A stretch of DNA of 64,000 bases. Source: Annona cherimola (Eukaryota > Streptophyta > Magnoliopsida > Magnoliales > Annonaceae). The stretch spans positions 125,334,564 to 125,398,563 of the forward strand of contig CM059971.1 in NCBI GenBank assembly GCA_030490835.1, in the 5' to 3' direction. Position numbers and translations under genes: made by a program. The notes under the pieces are model-generated. The model was not told where the DNA came from. It saw nothing but the letters and a program-made list of their open reading frames with translations, and ran no database searches. Position 1 is the first letter of the stretch. Each line of letters begins with the position of its first letter. Below are positions 12,298 to 25,156 of this stretch, one piece after another.

Positions 12298-13210
12298 CAC
12301 ATGCCTCCGAGTACATTTTCAGGCAATGATATCATTGGTACAAAAAGCTAGAGTTGGATGTGTTTAACACCAAACATACCCTTTAAGTACATTGCTAAGG
12401 CATGATATCATTCATACGAAAAGGTCGACGCATCAGACATAAAAAATTCCGCCCTTCTGGAAGTCCAACCAATCACCTTTGAGTACATTGCCAGGCTATG
12501 ATACCATTAACAAGAAAAGCTCGAACCTAACGCATTGGACACCAAAAATCCCGTCCGAGTACATTGTCATGCTCTGATGTTGTTGATACGAGAAACTTGA
12601 ACTCAGAACATTTTAAACACCAAAAAATTCTTTTAATTAGCCTTAGGTCGTATAACATTACTACTCTTCAAAAAACTGGGCATTCAGTTGGGATCTTTGA
12701 TGGAAATTGGATTTCAAGCGTAGAACTTAAACCAAACTATTTAGATGTGTTAGTACCTCTAAATAATGTTATTTCAGTTTTGTTGCTCATCAAAATGAAT
12801 TTTTACCTATCTCATCACAAACTCTCATTCCAATTCTGAAATCTGGCAACCAAAGATGCATATTCAGTTTGTGAATTGTCCTTGTTTAATGCATAAAATC
12901 CATCCCCACACGAAATTTTATGTGATACGAAACTTTGGCTACCTTTTGCTGTTGATGACCAGCTGGAGGGGTTGGTGATAGGGTGGGTGAAATGAAGCCC
13001 TTCCATCCACCTGTCGGCCATAAAACGGTATGCCTCTTCGGTGAGGTGAAGTCCTTCCCAAGTAAAATAGGAGGAGGGATTGCCGCACACCTTGTCCAAG
13101 CCGCTCCCACAAGGAGCTGAATAATTCCAGTTGTAAGGTCCTCCCCCACCACAGCATGCTATCAGCGTCCCATTGCTGAGTCCTGCACTCGAATAAGACT
13201 CTCCATGAAA
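12298..13210. repeat. Segmental duplicate of the GDSL gene 3' region
   Basis: This block aligns nearly base for base with about 17323-18205, which covers the last exon and downstream DNA of the intact GDSL gene. The left shared edge starts at CACATGCCTCC. The right edge lies within the intron before exon 5, where GGATTTCATGGAGAGTC matches GGATTTCATGAAGAGTC. Both copies contain a decayed tandem repeat whose units begin with (G/A)AGTACATT at about 12309, 12385, 12481 and 12557. Confidence 0.85.
12815..13187 (-). pseudogene. Duplicated GDSL esterase last exon, stop lost
   Basis: The exon begins after a preserved acceptor (GAGTGCAG) at 13187 and reads [20 protein letters not shown], followed by CGNPSSYFTWEGLHLTEEAY. 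It matches exon 5 of the gene at 17929-19469. Two changes stand out: the catalytic-block Asp of W-D-G-L-H-L is Glu here, and the TGA stop after GSQSFV is TCA, so the frame runs on for about 37 codons to 12815. Exons 1-4 are missing upstream, where unrelated AT-rich DNA begins near 13210, so no functional esterase can be made from it alone. It is best read as a truncated duplicate. It could be transcribed as part of a longer RNA, but nothing here shows that. Confidence 0.85.
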
Positions 13211-16200
13211 TCCATGAACATATATAAAATGTTTTTAAAGGCTATGGGCTTGTGGCTAAAACTTTTCTTTGAAGATCAATATCTATTAAACATAGCAGTA
13301 TGATGAAAAATAAAAATAAAAACAATCCACCAAAGTTTGCTCTCTTTCATAAAAGTAAAGGGATGCCAATCAGCAGTTGTTATTTTTCATGAATTCTTTT
13401 TCCATTGTGAGAGAAATCTAATAACTTCAGATTCATGGAAACGACGCTTTAAAAACATTACTGACGGTTTTAATGGTAACATTATTGTTGGCTGCTGGTG
13501 TTCGACTTAGGCAGCAATATGTCTCTTTGGTGATGTTTGCGAACAATTGGGAACATGGAATTGGAAAAAATTGTAGGATGTGATGAAATGTGATAGTTAT
13601 GATTTGAGTGATGATTAGTTAAAATACGCAATCCGGCCATTTAACATTTCATACCTCAATTTCCAAATACCAAACATCCCCTTCGTATTTCATGAAAGGT
13701 TACTCCCCTGAGAAAAAAAATAAAAATATTATTAGATGTTTATTAAAATGTCACGTGAAAATGATAAGAACGTCTGAAGTGCCTACTTTTAAGTTGTAAG
13801 ACAGTTTTTTTTAAAACACTTGTAATACAAAGTTGAGTTGACTTTAAATAATAATAATAATAATATATTATTATTATTATTATAGTAATGTGGGGCCGAA
13901 TGCTTTTCTAACTTGCCAGATTTCTGTCATGCTGCATTAAATATGCAAGGACCATCGTTCTGCCTTTGGCAGACGCAAGGAATACGGTTCACCTGACATT
14001 GCACGTGCTGCGTCTTGCAATACATATGCACGGGCTCGTAGAAGACAAAAAAAGACGGGGTTGTCAACCGGTGCACTAAGCCTCCGTACATTATGTTGTT
14101 AAAATTACGAAAATATTATTGATTCTAAAAAATTTTAAAAAAATCTACAAATATCTAAAAATGGTAAAAGAATTGATTTTTGCACATAGGTGCATATAAC
14201 AGCCCATAAACATATAAAACATTTTTAAAGGTTGTGGCTAGGGGTGTTAACTAATAAGGTTGAACGGGTTGTAACTTAATCTTAATTCTAACTCATTTAA
14301 AATATTTTCAACCATAATCCGTTTATTAACTGATTAAAAAAATCTCAATCCTAACTTATTTAATAAATGGGTCGGCGCATTGTTAATGAATTATAACAAA
14401 TGACCTGAAGTCCTAAGCTTCGGCTGATAATAATCTTGCATGAAGAGGCAGAATGGTGTTTTCGGTATAGGAAAAATGAAATTAGGGTATCAGCAGGAAA
14501 ATAAAAATTAAATAGCGGAATAAAAAGTTAGCAAGGGAAAAATAACTAAGGTTTACATTTATACGTATTAGATATTAATGGGTTAAAGGAGTTAAATGAG
14601 TTAAACGGGTTATTAAACGGGTTGATAGATTATAAAATCTTAACCATAATCCGTTTGCTTAATTAAATGGTCTAATGAGTTAGCGCATCATAACCAATTT
14701 ATTTCAAAATTCTAACCCAAACTCATTTATAAATGAGTTGAACAAGCATGTTGACGGTTGACCATGACCATTAACCCTTGTAGGTCGTAGCTAAGGGTGC
14801 AACTTGGTACTGGATTAGTCCGAACTCGCCCGACCTTACCCACTTTTAAAACCAAGTTTGGGTTTAATTTTCAAAAAAAATTTCAAATTAAACCTAGCTT
14901 CAACCAGACCCGAGAAACCGGTCCGAACCCGATATTCTCCCTAATTTATTAAAATAATTATATATATTTATTTATTAAGTATTTCAACTATAATTGCAAT
15001 AAAAGTTATTTCATATAATCATAACTTAATTAAACTGTAAGATTTCATAATTTAGATTTTTTTGGATTTTAAAAAACCAGTGGTATTTTATTAATTTTAA
15101 ATTACTAAAAATGCCACTGATTTTTAAAAATTCAAAAAAATATCTAAAAATCTCCAAATTTATATAAATTGATATAGCACCTAGTTCTAAAAAGTTTCAA
15201 AAAATTAAAAAATAGAGTTTTACAACTGGGTGCATTGAATCAGTTCCCGTAATGGACTCGGGGCCTGTTTGGCCGAAATATCATACAAAGCAAAACTACA
15301 CCTACACTTCGGTGGAAAGCATTTTCTGCAAATACGGAAACTTTTACTACTATTAGGTATTTTCTACCAAAGGCCGCAATTTTCATTTCGGGTGAAACGC
15401 TACCGAAATTTCCAAAAGTACTAGCGCGTGCACAAAACGCATGGCCAAACATACCCTCATTTAATCAGTTGAACCTGTTCTCATTTATTGTTTCATTATT
15501 TCCGGCACTCAACATTATTTGGAAGCTGGATTTGTATAAGCGGAAGTAGCTTATGACCTATCACATGAAAAAATAAAAGAACCAAAATACTCAAATAACT
15601 AAGGGGGTACATGAAACCTAAAAAATCTTTTATATATTTTATTTCTTATATTTTTACAAGAAAACATATAATTTTGACAAAGATACAGATTATCAATGAT
15701 AATTAAATCAGCTTGATTTTTACTGTTTACAACTCAAATAGACAACATATTAACAACCCCTAACTGGTTAAGATAAAGAAGAGTGATCGCATTCGTCCTG
15801 GACGCATGGGACCAATGTGTCCGGGCCATAGGACCCCAAAATATTTTTTTTATCGTTTTGCTTAGAAATTACGAAAAATATCACTATATTTAAAAATAAA
15901 AAATACTTAAAAGCATAAAAAAGATAAAATTTGGTTTATAGATTAAGTACACCCAACTCTACATATTTATAAAAAAAAAATTAAAAAATGAGTTTTTTTT
16001 GCCGGATTCGTGACTGCCCCCATGCACCCCGACCACACCAGATCACCCCTTTAAGATAAATGGTTATGCAATTTTAAGAGATTTCGTACACGGATCATAA
16101 ACAGATTAAAGCGAAGATCTTGTAAATAATTTAATATGAGAATTAGGTTTCAAGAATTCAATCCGGTAACATCCTATTTATCAAGGCACAACTGGGGCGT

Positions 16201-17322
16201 GCGCTGCTACTGGCATCACTCACACACGCACTGCCTTCTATAAAATTTTAACAGAGTTGGTAGACGGATCATAAACAGATTAAGGTTAAGATCTTGTAAG
16301 TAAAAGACGTAGCACGTGCAATGTGAGGTGAACCGTGGCCTAGACACAGAAGAAGATAAAATAGTAAACGGGTTGGCCGATTTCGACTGCCTTAAATTGC
16401 ATTCGATTAAAATATTTTTTTGAAAATTTTGAAAATAGTCACGCGTCGAGCCAACCTTCACCTGTAATTACACCAATTTGCATCACAATTTTTTTTATTT
16501 TTTTGCAACAAATTTGCATCACATTTTGGATATTCTATCTCCCTGAACTTTTCCGACATGAATTTACAATATATATATATATATAAGATTCCATTTCTTC
16601 AGTTTTTAACGATTTTCTTCTAAAATTTCTCATTTTTCAAGCCTCAGAAATTCAACACCTGTGGCCAAGTTAATTCAATAGTTTTTGGAATGCCACTATT
16701 ATCAACCTGGCTTAAGAACCCACGTCGAAATTGGCTTGATTCACTTTGTGGAGCTTTTTCAGTTAAACGCTAACAACGACATAAACCATCCATCTCTGCA
16801 TCACGTCACCAATAGCTGTTCTCTCTCACGCATCTTTGCATCACATGTCACTAGCTCTCCATGAACACTTCCCAAATATAAAAATAAGACACTTTAATTG
16901 TCCCTATCTTTCCTTTCAATCAATTAAGGGTATTTCTCAAAAATATATAATGAAGCTCATTTATTGCAAGCAGAACTCTCGTGGCAAAACGCTATGCATG
17001 AACACCTCATCGATGGAGTGCCAAATCCGACATAGTCAAAGTGTACTCTAATCGTAACTCATATTGTTTCATTGTTTGCTAATCAAGAGTTTGACTTGCT
17101 CCTCTCCTTTATAGGTGTAAGAGTTTTTTTGTTTTCTCCCTTTAGTAGAAATATTTACAGCTTTTCTTCCCATGTAAGGTGTTATTGAAAATTTTCTTCT
17201 ATTGTGTAAAAATTATAAATATTCTTAAATATAATAAGAGTTATCATGATGTATATACATACCCATACAAAAAAATCCTGCAAAGCAAAAATGATCAGTC
17301 GGCGTGCCTTGGTCTTACCATC
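13211..17322. repeat. Intergenic with MITEs and duplicated segments
   Basis: No gene found. A hAT-like repeat spans about 14239-14783, with ends TAGGGGTGTTAAC and TTAACCCTTG and an imperfect 8 bp duplication (GTTGTGGC and GTCGTAGC). A second repeat with a related end starts near 14792. A Tourist-like MITE lies at 15260-15456 (GGGCCTGTTTGGCC to GGCCAAACATACCC). Segments at 13254-13390, 13395-13510 and 13860-14040 recur at about 23082-23200, 21600-21745 and 22270-22450. The segment at about 16300-17320 recurs at 23330-23950. This patchwork suggests an old duplication of the GDSL neighbourhood that was later rearranged. Confidence 0.55.
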
Positions 17323-17928
17323 CACATGCCTCCAAGTACATTTTCAGGCAAAGATATCATTGGTACGAAAATCTAGAGTCATCAATCATCCCCTCTTAAG
17401 TACACTGCTAAGTTATGATATCATTGAAACGAAAAACTCGACGTATCACTGTATCAGACACCAAAAATTCCGCCCTTCTGAAAGTCGAACCAATGACCTT
17501 TGAGTACATTGCTAGTCTATGATATACCATTAACAAGAAAAGCTCGAACCTAACGGATTGGACACCAAAAATCCCGTCCGACTACATGGTCATGCTCTGA
17601 TGTTGTTGATACGAGAAACTTGGACTCAGAACATATCAAACACCAAAAAATTCTTTTAATTAGCCTTAGGTCGTATCACATTACTACTCTTCAGAAAACT
17701 GGGCATTCAGTTTGGATCCTTGATGGAAATTGGATTTCGAGCCTAGAACTTAAACTAAACTATTTGGATGTGTTAGTACCTCTAAATAATGTTATTTGAG
17801 TTTTGTTGCTCATCAAAATGAATTTTTACCTATCTCATCACAAACACTCATTCCAACTTCTGAAAAGATGCATTTTTCAGTTTGTCCTTGTCTAATGCAT
17901 AAAATCCATCCCCACACGAAATTTTATG

Positions 17929-19469
17929 TCATACGAAACTTTGGCTACCTTTTGCTGTTGATGACCAGCTGGAGGGGTTGGTGATAGGATGGGTGAAATG
18001 AAGCCCTTCCATCAACCTGTCGGCCATAAAACGGTATGCCGCTTCGGTGAGGTGAAGACCATCCCAAGAAACATAGGTGGAGGGATTGCCGCACACCTGG
18101 TCCAAACCGCTGCCACAAAGAGCTGAAGAATTCCAGTTGTAAGGTCCTCCCCCCCCACAGCATGCTATCAGCGCCCCATTGACGAATCCTGCACTCGAAT
18201 AAGACTCTTCATGAAATCCATGCCAGCTTTGTAAATGAGACTCTTTATGCAGCAATATATATTAGAGCCCTTACCATATTTGTGAGGAGATTGGAACAAG
18301 GGCATCGCAGCATTGTAATAATCTCCATACAAGATGATAACATCGGGGTGCAGATCTCTTAGCTCATCCAGCTTCCTCTTCAGAAGGCCATTGTACTTCT
18401 CGGTGAGTTCATTCAAGCGATTGAGACAACCAGTTTGAGGATCATAGTCTTCCTTATTGGGGCTCTTGTAAATGGTCCGGTACGCGGCTAAACAGCCATT
18501 TGGTAGGTCGCCCGGGACCAAGAGTGTCCTGGCCCCATACTCGATCACCATCTGCAATGCATGAATCAATCAACCAACCATGTGTAGATACTGTAGATGG
18601 GTAAGCGGGTGCTGAATTACAGAGAATGCCAAAAACTCACATTGATTGCAGATGCAATAGCATCGATGACTGGCTGCGCGAATGTTTGAATCTCTGCTAA
18701 GCTACGCTTCTGAAGGAAAAGGTAGCTAAAATCGTTGGCCCCAATCTCTCCCACGAGAAACAGAGAGGTTCTATGAAAGTCCCTACAATCTGCTATGTTG
18801 ACAAAGAATAAAGTCATCAGTAATCCGAGTTTTAGAAGTCTGTTGCAGGTCTTAAAAGATAAAAAGTTGTGACGTGCCTGATGGGCTAGAGCATAGGGAA
18901 GGCAACAGTTGTTTGAACCACTTCAGCTGAATTCCCAGCGAAATGTTGGTCGCTGCATTAAAAACTCCTCTTTCTTCCCAAAAGGACAAATCAAGGGCAG
19001 TAGCTCCAGCAACCGCAAAATTCACTCCCTTACTAAAATCTCTATCAGGCCCAAGATATGGCGGTAGGAAGGGAAGGCCCAATTTCTCAGCTGTTCTCCA
19101 CACACACACAATCTTCAGAATCTTTTAGCTGATATTATCTTCATTTTCATATTTCTAATGGTAATCTGTTTACCTATTACATGAAGGAATATTGGTTGGC
19201 GTACCTATGAAATCGACGATCAAACGTCCGTCGGAGCATCGGCCGGTTGGGTGGTGGAAGTAGGTCGTGCCGTATGGGGGTTGAAGCACATTACCTGCTA
19301 CACTGTTGTGGCAGTAGAGTATGTTGCCGGTGTCTGTAAGGGAATCGCCAAAGCTAAAGATGGAAGTGTAACAAGAGCCCAATACAGAACCGAAACTTAA
19401 AAGAGCAACCGAGATGGCCAGAAGGCGGGAGAGCCTAAACAAGCTACAATGGGAAGAAGGAGGAGCCAT
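17929..19469 (-). CDS. GDSL esterase/lipase, 387 aa, five exons
   Basis: Exons (minus): 19205-19469, 18878-19090, 18641-18789, 18275-18551, 17929-18188; phases close exactly. A hydrophobic signal peptide ([18 protein letters not shown], ending near residue 33) points to secretion. The SGNH hydrolase blocks are present: [12 protein letters not shown] with nucleophile Ser43, GEIGANDF with Asn178, and WDGLHL with catalytic Asp344 and His347. The sequence [11 protein letters not shown] and the CCGGGGPYN block place it in the plant GDSL clade that includes acetylajmalan and sinapine esterase-like enzymes; its own substrate cannot be told. Length is typical for the family. Intron 2 has a GC donor (AG|GCACGT); no in-frame GT alternative was found. 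Two broken copies lie at 2928-3240 and 12815-13187, so this is the surviving member of a local family. The start is the ATG at 19469, since the signal peptide follows at once. Confidence 0.93.
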
Positions 19470-22400
19470 TTTTGGAAGAGAGAAGCTCTGCTTCTCCAGC
19501 TCCCAAGCTCTTCCGAACCGACCCGAAAAAATATTGTCCACGGGAGATAATAATGTCAATGACAAAATGAAGAGTTATTTGCACTTTTGTGCACAAGTTT
19601 TTCCAGAAATTATACTTTTATCAATATTTTGAAAATAATTTATAAAGGTTTATTTACACATTTATCCCTTAACTTTTTCCTGAAATTATGCTTTTATCAA
19701 TATTTTAAAATAATTTATATATCAGCGTTTGGCAAAACTTATTTACGTTACAGCAACATTGGTAGATTTTTCTAAAACAAAAGTCCATATGTAGATGGTT
19801 GGTAAGTGATCTCTCATATTGCATATGATTAATTATAATAAAATAAACACAAGGTTAATTACTGCCACGTAATATGCGTGGTTGATTATCAATCCACATA
19901 TTCATGGGACCTGTTCTTTTTAATGGCATATTCATGGGGCCTGCTTGACATATGGTAAAAGCAAAAAGAAAAAAAATTATTCTATGCCCTTTCTTTTTGT
20001 ATCAAAGTGTGTTTGGTAATAAAAAAAAGATATAAGCGAAAACTTTCCGCTCTCCATAATTATTCATTTTTAATTATTTTTCTCATCTTTCTAGACAACT
20101 ATCATATTTTCTAATCATTTCTACATAACTATCTATACAACTAACTTATCTATTTTAACTTTATTTTTTACTCTTCATCAATACTCCTCTCATATTATAT
20201 CATTCTCTTCAAATTCAAAAATTTTACGCCAAAAACTTTCATCTAAAAATCTTATAGCTTCTTAAACACACTCTAAAATAAACAAAGTAAAAATATAAGA
20301 GATACTAATAGTTTAGAATAAGTCGTCAATGTCAAAGTTAAAACTTTTCAATTTAAAACCTTTCATTCTCAACAATTATCATATTTTTTAATCATTTTTT
20401 CACATTTTTCTATACAACTATCCTACTTTTCAATCATTTCTACACAACTATCTACACAACTAACCTATCTATTTTAACTTTATCTTATTTGCTACTCATC
20501 ATTACCCTATCATATCACATCATTTGACAACTTTTACTCTCCAAAACTTTTCACCGAAAGTTTTATTCTTTACCAAACACACGCAACTTTGAAAATTTTT
20601 ATTTCTGAAATTAGATACATAAGATCTAATAGTCACAAATCATTAGCAGCTATGTGTAATGTTTTTATGAAAAGTTATATACAAGTTGGTTTTGTAAAAT
20701 TTAAAAAAAAAATAAAAAAATAAAAAATAAAAAGGAATATTTGGGCTGTATCAATATCATATCAAGGCATTGGGAAGTGGGGGTTAAAAAGTTAAAAGAT
20801 GCACCAGCAGAGATGGAAAGGGACACTGGCGGGGATGCGTACAAGAGTTAGAAAGTGGCCGAGAAACTTGAGGCCCGTGTTCCTCGCCTACTGCCGTGCA
20901 GTAGTAGTAGCAAGTTCGCGTTCAAGATGTAGTGTCAGCTGCTCCCGAATCTCAATGCCGCGAGGCCAACAGTTCCAAGCCTGGCTGGCTGCCAGAACAA
21001 GTGGACGTTTGAATGATTGAATTTTCGTGCGATCGCGGGACGTTTGGTTGGATGAGTTTTCGTGGGATCGCGGGATGCGATGAAGGATAAAAAAGAGAAT
21101 ATGTTAAGAAGTGTTCGATTAACATGAAATGACAGGATCAAATTAGAATAAATACGATAGTTAGAAAGAAAAATGATTAAAATGTATGAGTAAAATTAAA
21201 AATTAAGATTATTAAATTATTAAATAATTTGTAGGAAAATGAGAAGAATGTCACGTTTTCCACCACACCTCCGGCATCAAGCTTATGAAATGTCCCCTAA
21301 ATTTAGGTTCGTAAACAAAAATTATATATTTAAAAATTTTATAACTTTTTGGACATAATTTTACATCTATTTATTTTATATTTAAAATAATTTTTTTGCA
21401 TTTTTTATACAACTATCTTATCTATTTTGATCTCATTATCTTACCTCTAATCATTATACTTATCATATTACATCATTACCCTGTTTACTTCAAGAGCTTA
21501 CTAATTTTTTGATTTTTTCCTGTCTTAGCAAATACACCCATCATAGAATAAAATGATGTAAATTATAACCGGTTGAATTTTCATTTTGATCTTCGAATGA
21601 AATTTTTTCATGAATTTTTTCTATTGTATGAGAAATTTCATAGCTTCATATTCATGGAGACGATGCTTTAAAAACATTATTGATGGTTTTAATGATAATA
21701 CCATTGATGGATCTCCTAGTGTCCGACTTGTGGTAGCAACATATCACTCTTTAGTTTAATGAGAGTAACCACTTGATAGGAAAATTAGAGATATTATTGA
21801 TGTTTATTAAAATATTATATGAAAATAATAAAAATGTCCAAAGTGCTTAATTGTAATACAAAGTTGAGATTATTATAAAAATAAATAAAATTTGATTTCA
21901 TGCATCGTGGTACACCTAGACTTAATGCGCGAGAGTGTAAATACTCATTTTTTTAATTTTTGTAAAAATTTTTTACGCAACTATTAATCTAAGTATATTT
22001 AGCATATTTATCAATTTTTATCATTTTTAAATATGTTTAGATAATTTTTTATTTTTTAAAATTACTGAAAAATATCTAAAAATTTCCAAAAATATATAAA
22101 AATTAATACACGTGTCAAATATACTTATGTTAACTGATGTATAAAAAAAATTAAAAAAAATAAAAAATTATCTAAACATATTTAAAAATGGTAAAATTTA
22201 ATAAATATGCTAACAAACGTCCCCTAAGTTAAGTAGCTCAGGTGCATAGGATCGGATTCCAAGCTGAACACCCGTCAAAAAATAATAATAGTGTGGGGCC
22301 AAATGCTTTTCTAGCCAACCAGATTTCTCAGTCATGCTGCAATACAAGGACCACGCTTCTGCCTTGGGCAGTTCAAATGAATTCAAGGACGACGGTTCAC

Positions 22401-24277
22401 CTCACATTGCACGTGCTACGTCTTCAAAATTCAAATACATATGCACGTGAGGCTAACTTTTAAGGCTAGCTTCAAATACATATGCATGTGAGGATAACTT
22501 TCAAGGACCACGGTCAGCCGGGTGCAATTATTAGCTTCCGAGCACTTTGGGTGCAAATTATCATTTTTTATATTTTAAAAAGTTTTTTATACAACTGTTA
22601 AATTGCTAAAATATTATTGATTTTAAAAATCAAAAAATATCTTAAAATCTCAAAAAATAGTAAAAATTGATATACATATTAAATATAATTAAATTAACAA
22701 ATTTGAGAAAAAAAAATTAAAATAAAATGAGTTAAATACGCTGAAGTATACTGAAGCTAAGAACATTCAGGTTCATTTAATAATAACACAACTTTTAATT
22801 TCACTTAGAAGAGATAGAAGAAGATGAAGCTTCACTGTATCTGGGTGTATATAATTCATTATTTTATTTTTTAAAAAAAATTTTGTACAACTGTCAATGA
22901 AAATTATTTAACATGTGTATTAATTTTTATCATTTTTTATAAATTTGTAAATATTTTCAAAAAAGTATTTAAAAATATTCAAAAATAGTAAAAATTGATA
23001 TACATATTAAATATACTTAGATTAACAGTTGTATAATTTACACTCAGATGCACCAAAGTTAAGTGCACCCGAGTACACCTTTTCTTTGAAAATAAATATC
23101 TATTAAACACAGTATTATAATAAAAAATACAAACAATCCACCATAGTTTGCTCCTCTTCTGTAAAAATAAAGGAAAGCCAATTCGTGGTTGTTATTTAAC
23201 CTTTTAATCCTCGTGTTAACAAATAGAACACGACTAAAGTTCTGGTTGCCTCATAAGTGATTTCCTTCGTGGACAAAGGAAGTAGGAATCAGATTTACAA
23301 CGAGAATCTGATATAAAAAAATAAAAAAATAAAAATTTAAAAAGACGAAGCACTTGCAATGTTAGGATTTCCACTGCCTTAAATTGCATTTGATTAAAAT
23401 AAAATTTCTAAAATAGTGACGCGTCGAGCCCAGCTTCACCTATAATTACACCAATTTGCATCACATTTTGGACATACCGTCTCCTTAAAAATTTCCGACA
23501 TGGATGTACAAAAAATAAAGAAATCCCATTTCTTCCATTTTCACGATTTCCTTCTAAAATTTCTCATTTTTCAAGCCTCAGAAATTTAACACCGGTGGCA
23601 AAGCTAATTCAATAGTTGATGAAATGCCACTATTATCAACCTGGCTTAAGAACCCACGTCGAAGTTGATAAGCTTTTTCAGTTAAACGCTAACAACGACA
23701 TAAACCATCCATCTCTGCATCACGTCACCGATAGCTGTTCCCTCCCACGCATCTCTGCATCACACACTAGCTCTCCATGACCACCTCCCAAATATAAAAA
23801 TAAGACACTTTAAATGTCCCCGTCTTTCCTTTCAATCAATTAAGGATATTTCTCAAAAGTATATAATGAAACTCGTTTATTAAAAACAGAACTCTCGCAT
23901 GCCAAATCCTGCAAAGGAAAAATAATCAGTAGGCGTGCCTTGGTCTTACCATCCATGCTAGCCAAACTCACTACGAAAAGACAAGCTGTGGTGGAACGGA
24001 AAAAGTTTTCTGTCGATCTAAATACACCCAAATCAACGACTTTATCAAAATTAAACTGGTTAAAGTTGATCGTAACATTTGAAAAACAACTCTAATCATC
24101 AGTATAGCTATTATTACTCCAGTGCCTCTTCTCCGTTGGACCTTTACTGGGGCAAAACATTCCAACAGCCAATGCCACAGAGCCCGTTAAATGTTGTATG
24201 ACATTTTTTTTAAAAAGTACATTTGCAAAATCGGGGGGTCTAAAAAATCTTTGTGAATTGTGACACACTAAACCAAT
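19470..24277. repeat. Intergenic with Tourist-like and foldback MITEs
   Basis: No gene found. It holds the GDSL promoter (near 19470-19900) and the 3' flank of malate dehydrogenase. Tourist-like copies lie at 20006-20273 (3' TAA duplication; 5' CAA) and about 20330-20572 (5' truncated). Foldback repeats with long inverted arms lie at about 21890-22240, 22500-22790 and 22840-23090. About 21600-22450 and 23082-23950 repeat segments of the 13.2-17.3 kb region. Frames at 20799-21141 and 23840-24165 show no family motif and are not called. Confidence 0.55.
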
Positions 24278-25110
24278 CTAATTTTCTTTTGCGAATTTTA
24301 TCCCCTTCTCAATGGAGGACTTGAGCTCAGCCTTGAGATTCTCCAAACCTTGTTTCTCGAAGTCAGAGAGCGGGCCCAAGCCAAGGACTTCCTCCAACCC
24401 ATTCTTGCCCAATTTTACCTGCAATCAACATAAATAGATTGCCAGACAACATTAAAATCTAAAACATTTGGAATGGATCTGCACCTAGACATGTTCAAAA
24501 TCATCATGAATTGGGTTTAGGATTTATCAGTTTCAATAGTTTAGCTAGTTTAGCCGCGTTAACATATATGGTAGATTATTAATTCTAAATATAACAAATT
24601 CTAATTTCTAAGCAAGAAACAAGGTATATAATTAGTTCACCATATATCATTGAGTCATGCATCAAAGAAACACCAACGGCATTAGAGACGTTTAACTAAT
24701 TGAAACTTGGCAGGTCCCTATACTCAGGTTGAACATTGGATTGTGAATCACATCCCACTTCTTAAATTCTCATTGAATCAACCAATGCCTCTTCCTTCCG
24801 ATTTAACTCACATAAATAAATTCTATGCAATGAATAATAAATGGCATACACATAAGCAAATCATAAGTAATTTCCTGTTGTAGCATTCACCACATCAAAA
24901 CAAAAGGAAAAAATATATATTATCCACCAAGGATGAAATGCCATCAAATATGTTACCTTATCACCAAGGATTAAATGCCAACAAATATATTAGCTTATCC
25001 CCAAGGATGAACTACCAACAAAGGTATAAAATGGCTTTGCTAGCAATATGTTCATCATATTAAATTGCTGTTAAAAACTCTTCAACTAGAACTTGTTATA
25101 GCACCAAAAT

Positions 25111-25156
<46 letters not shown>

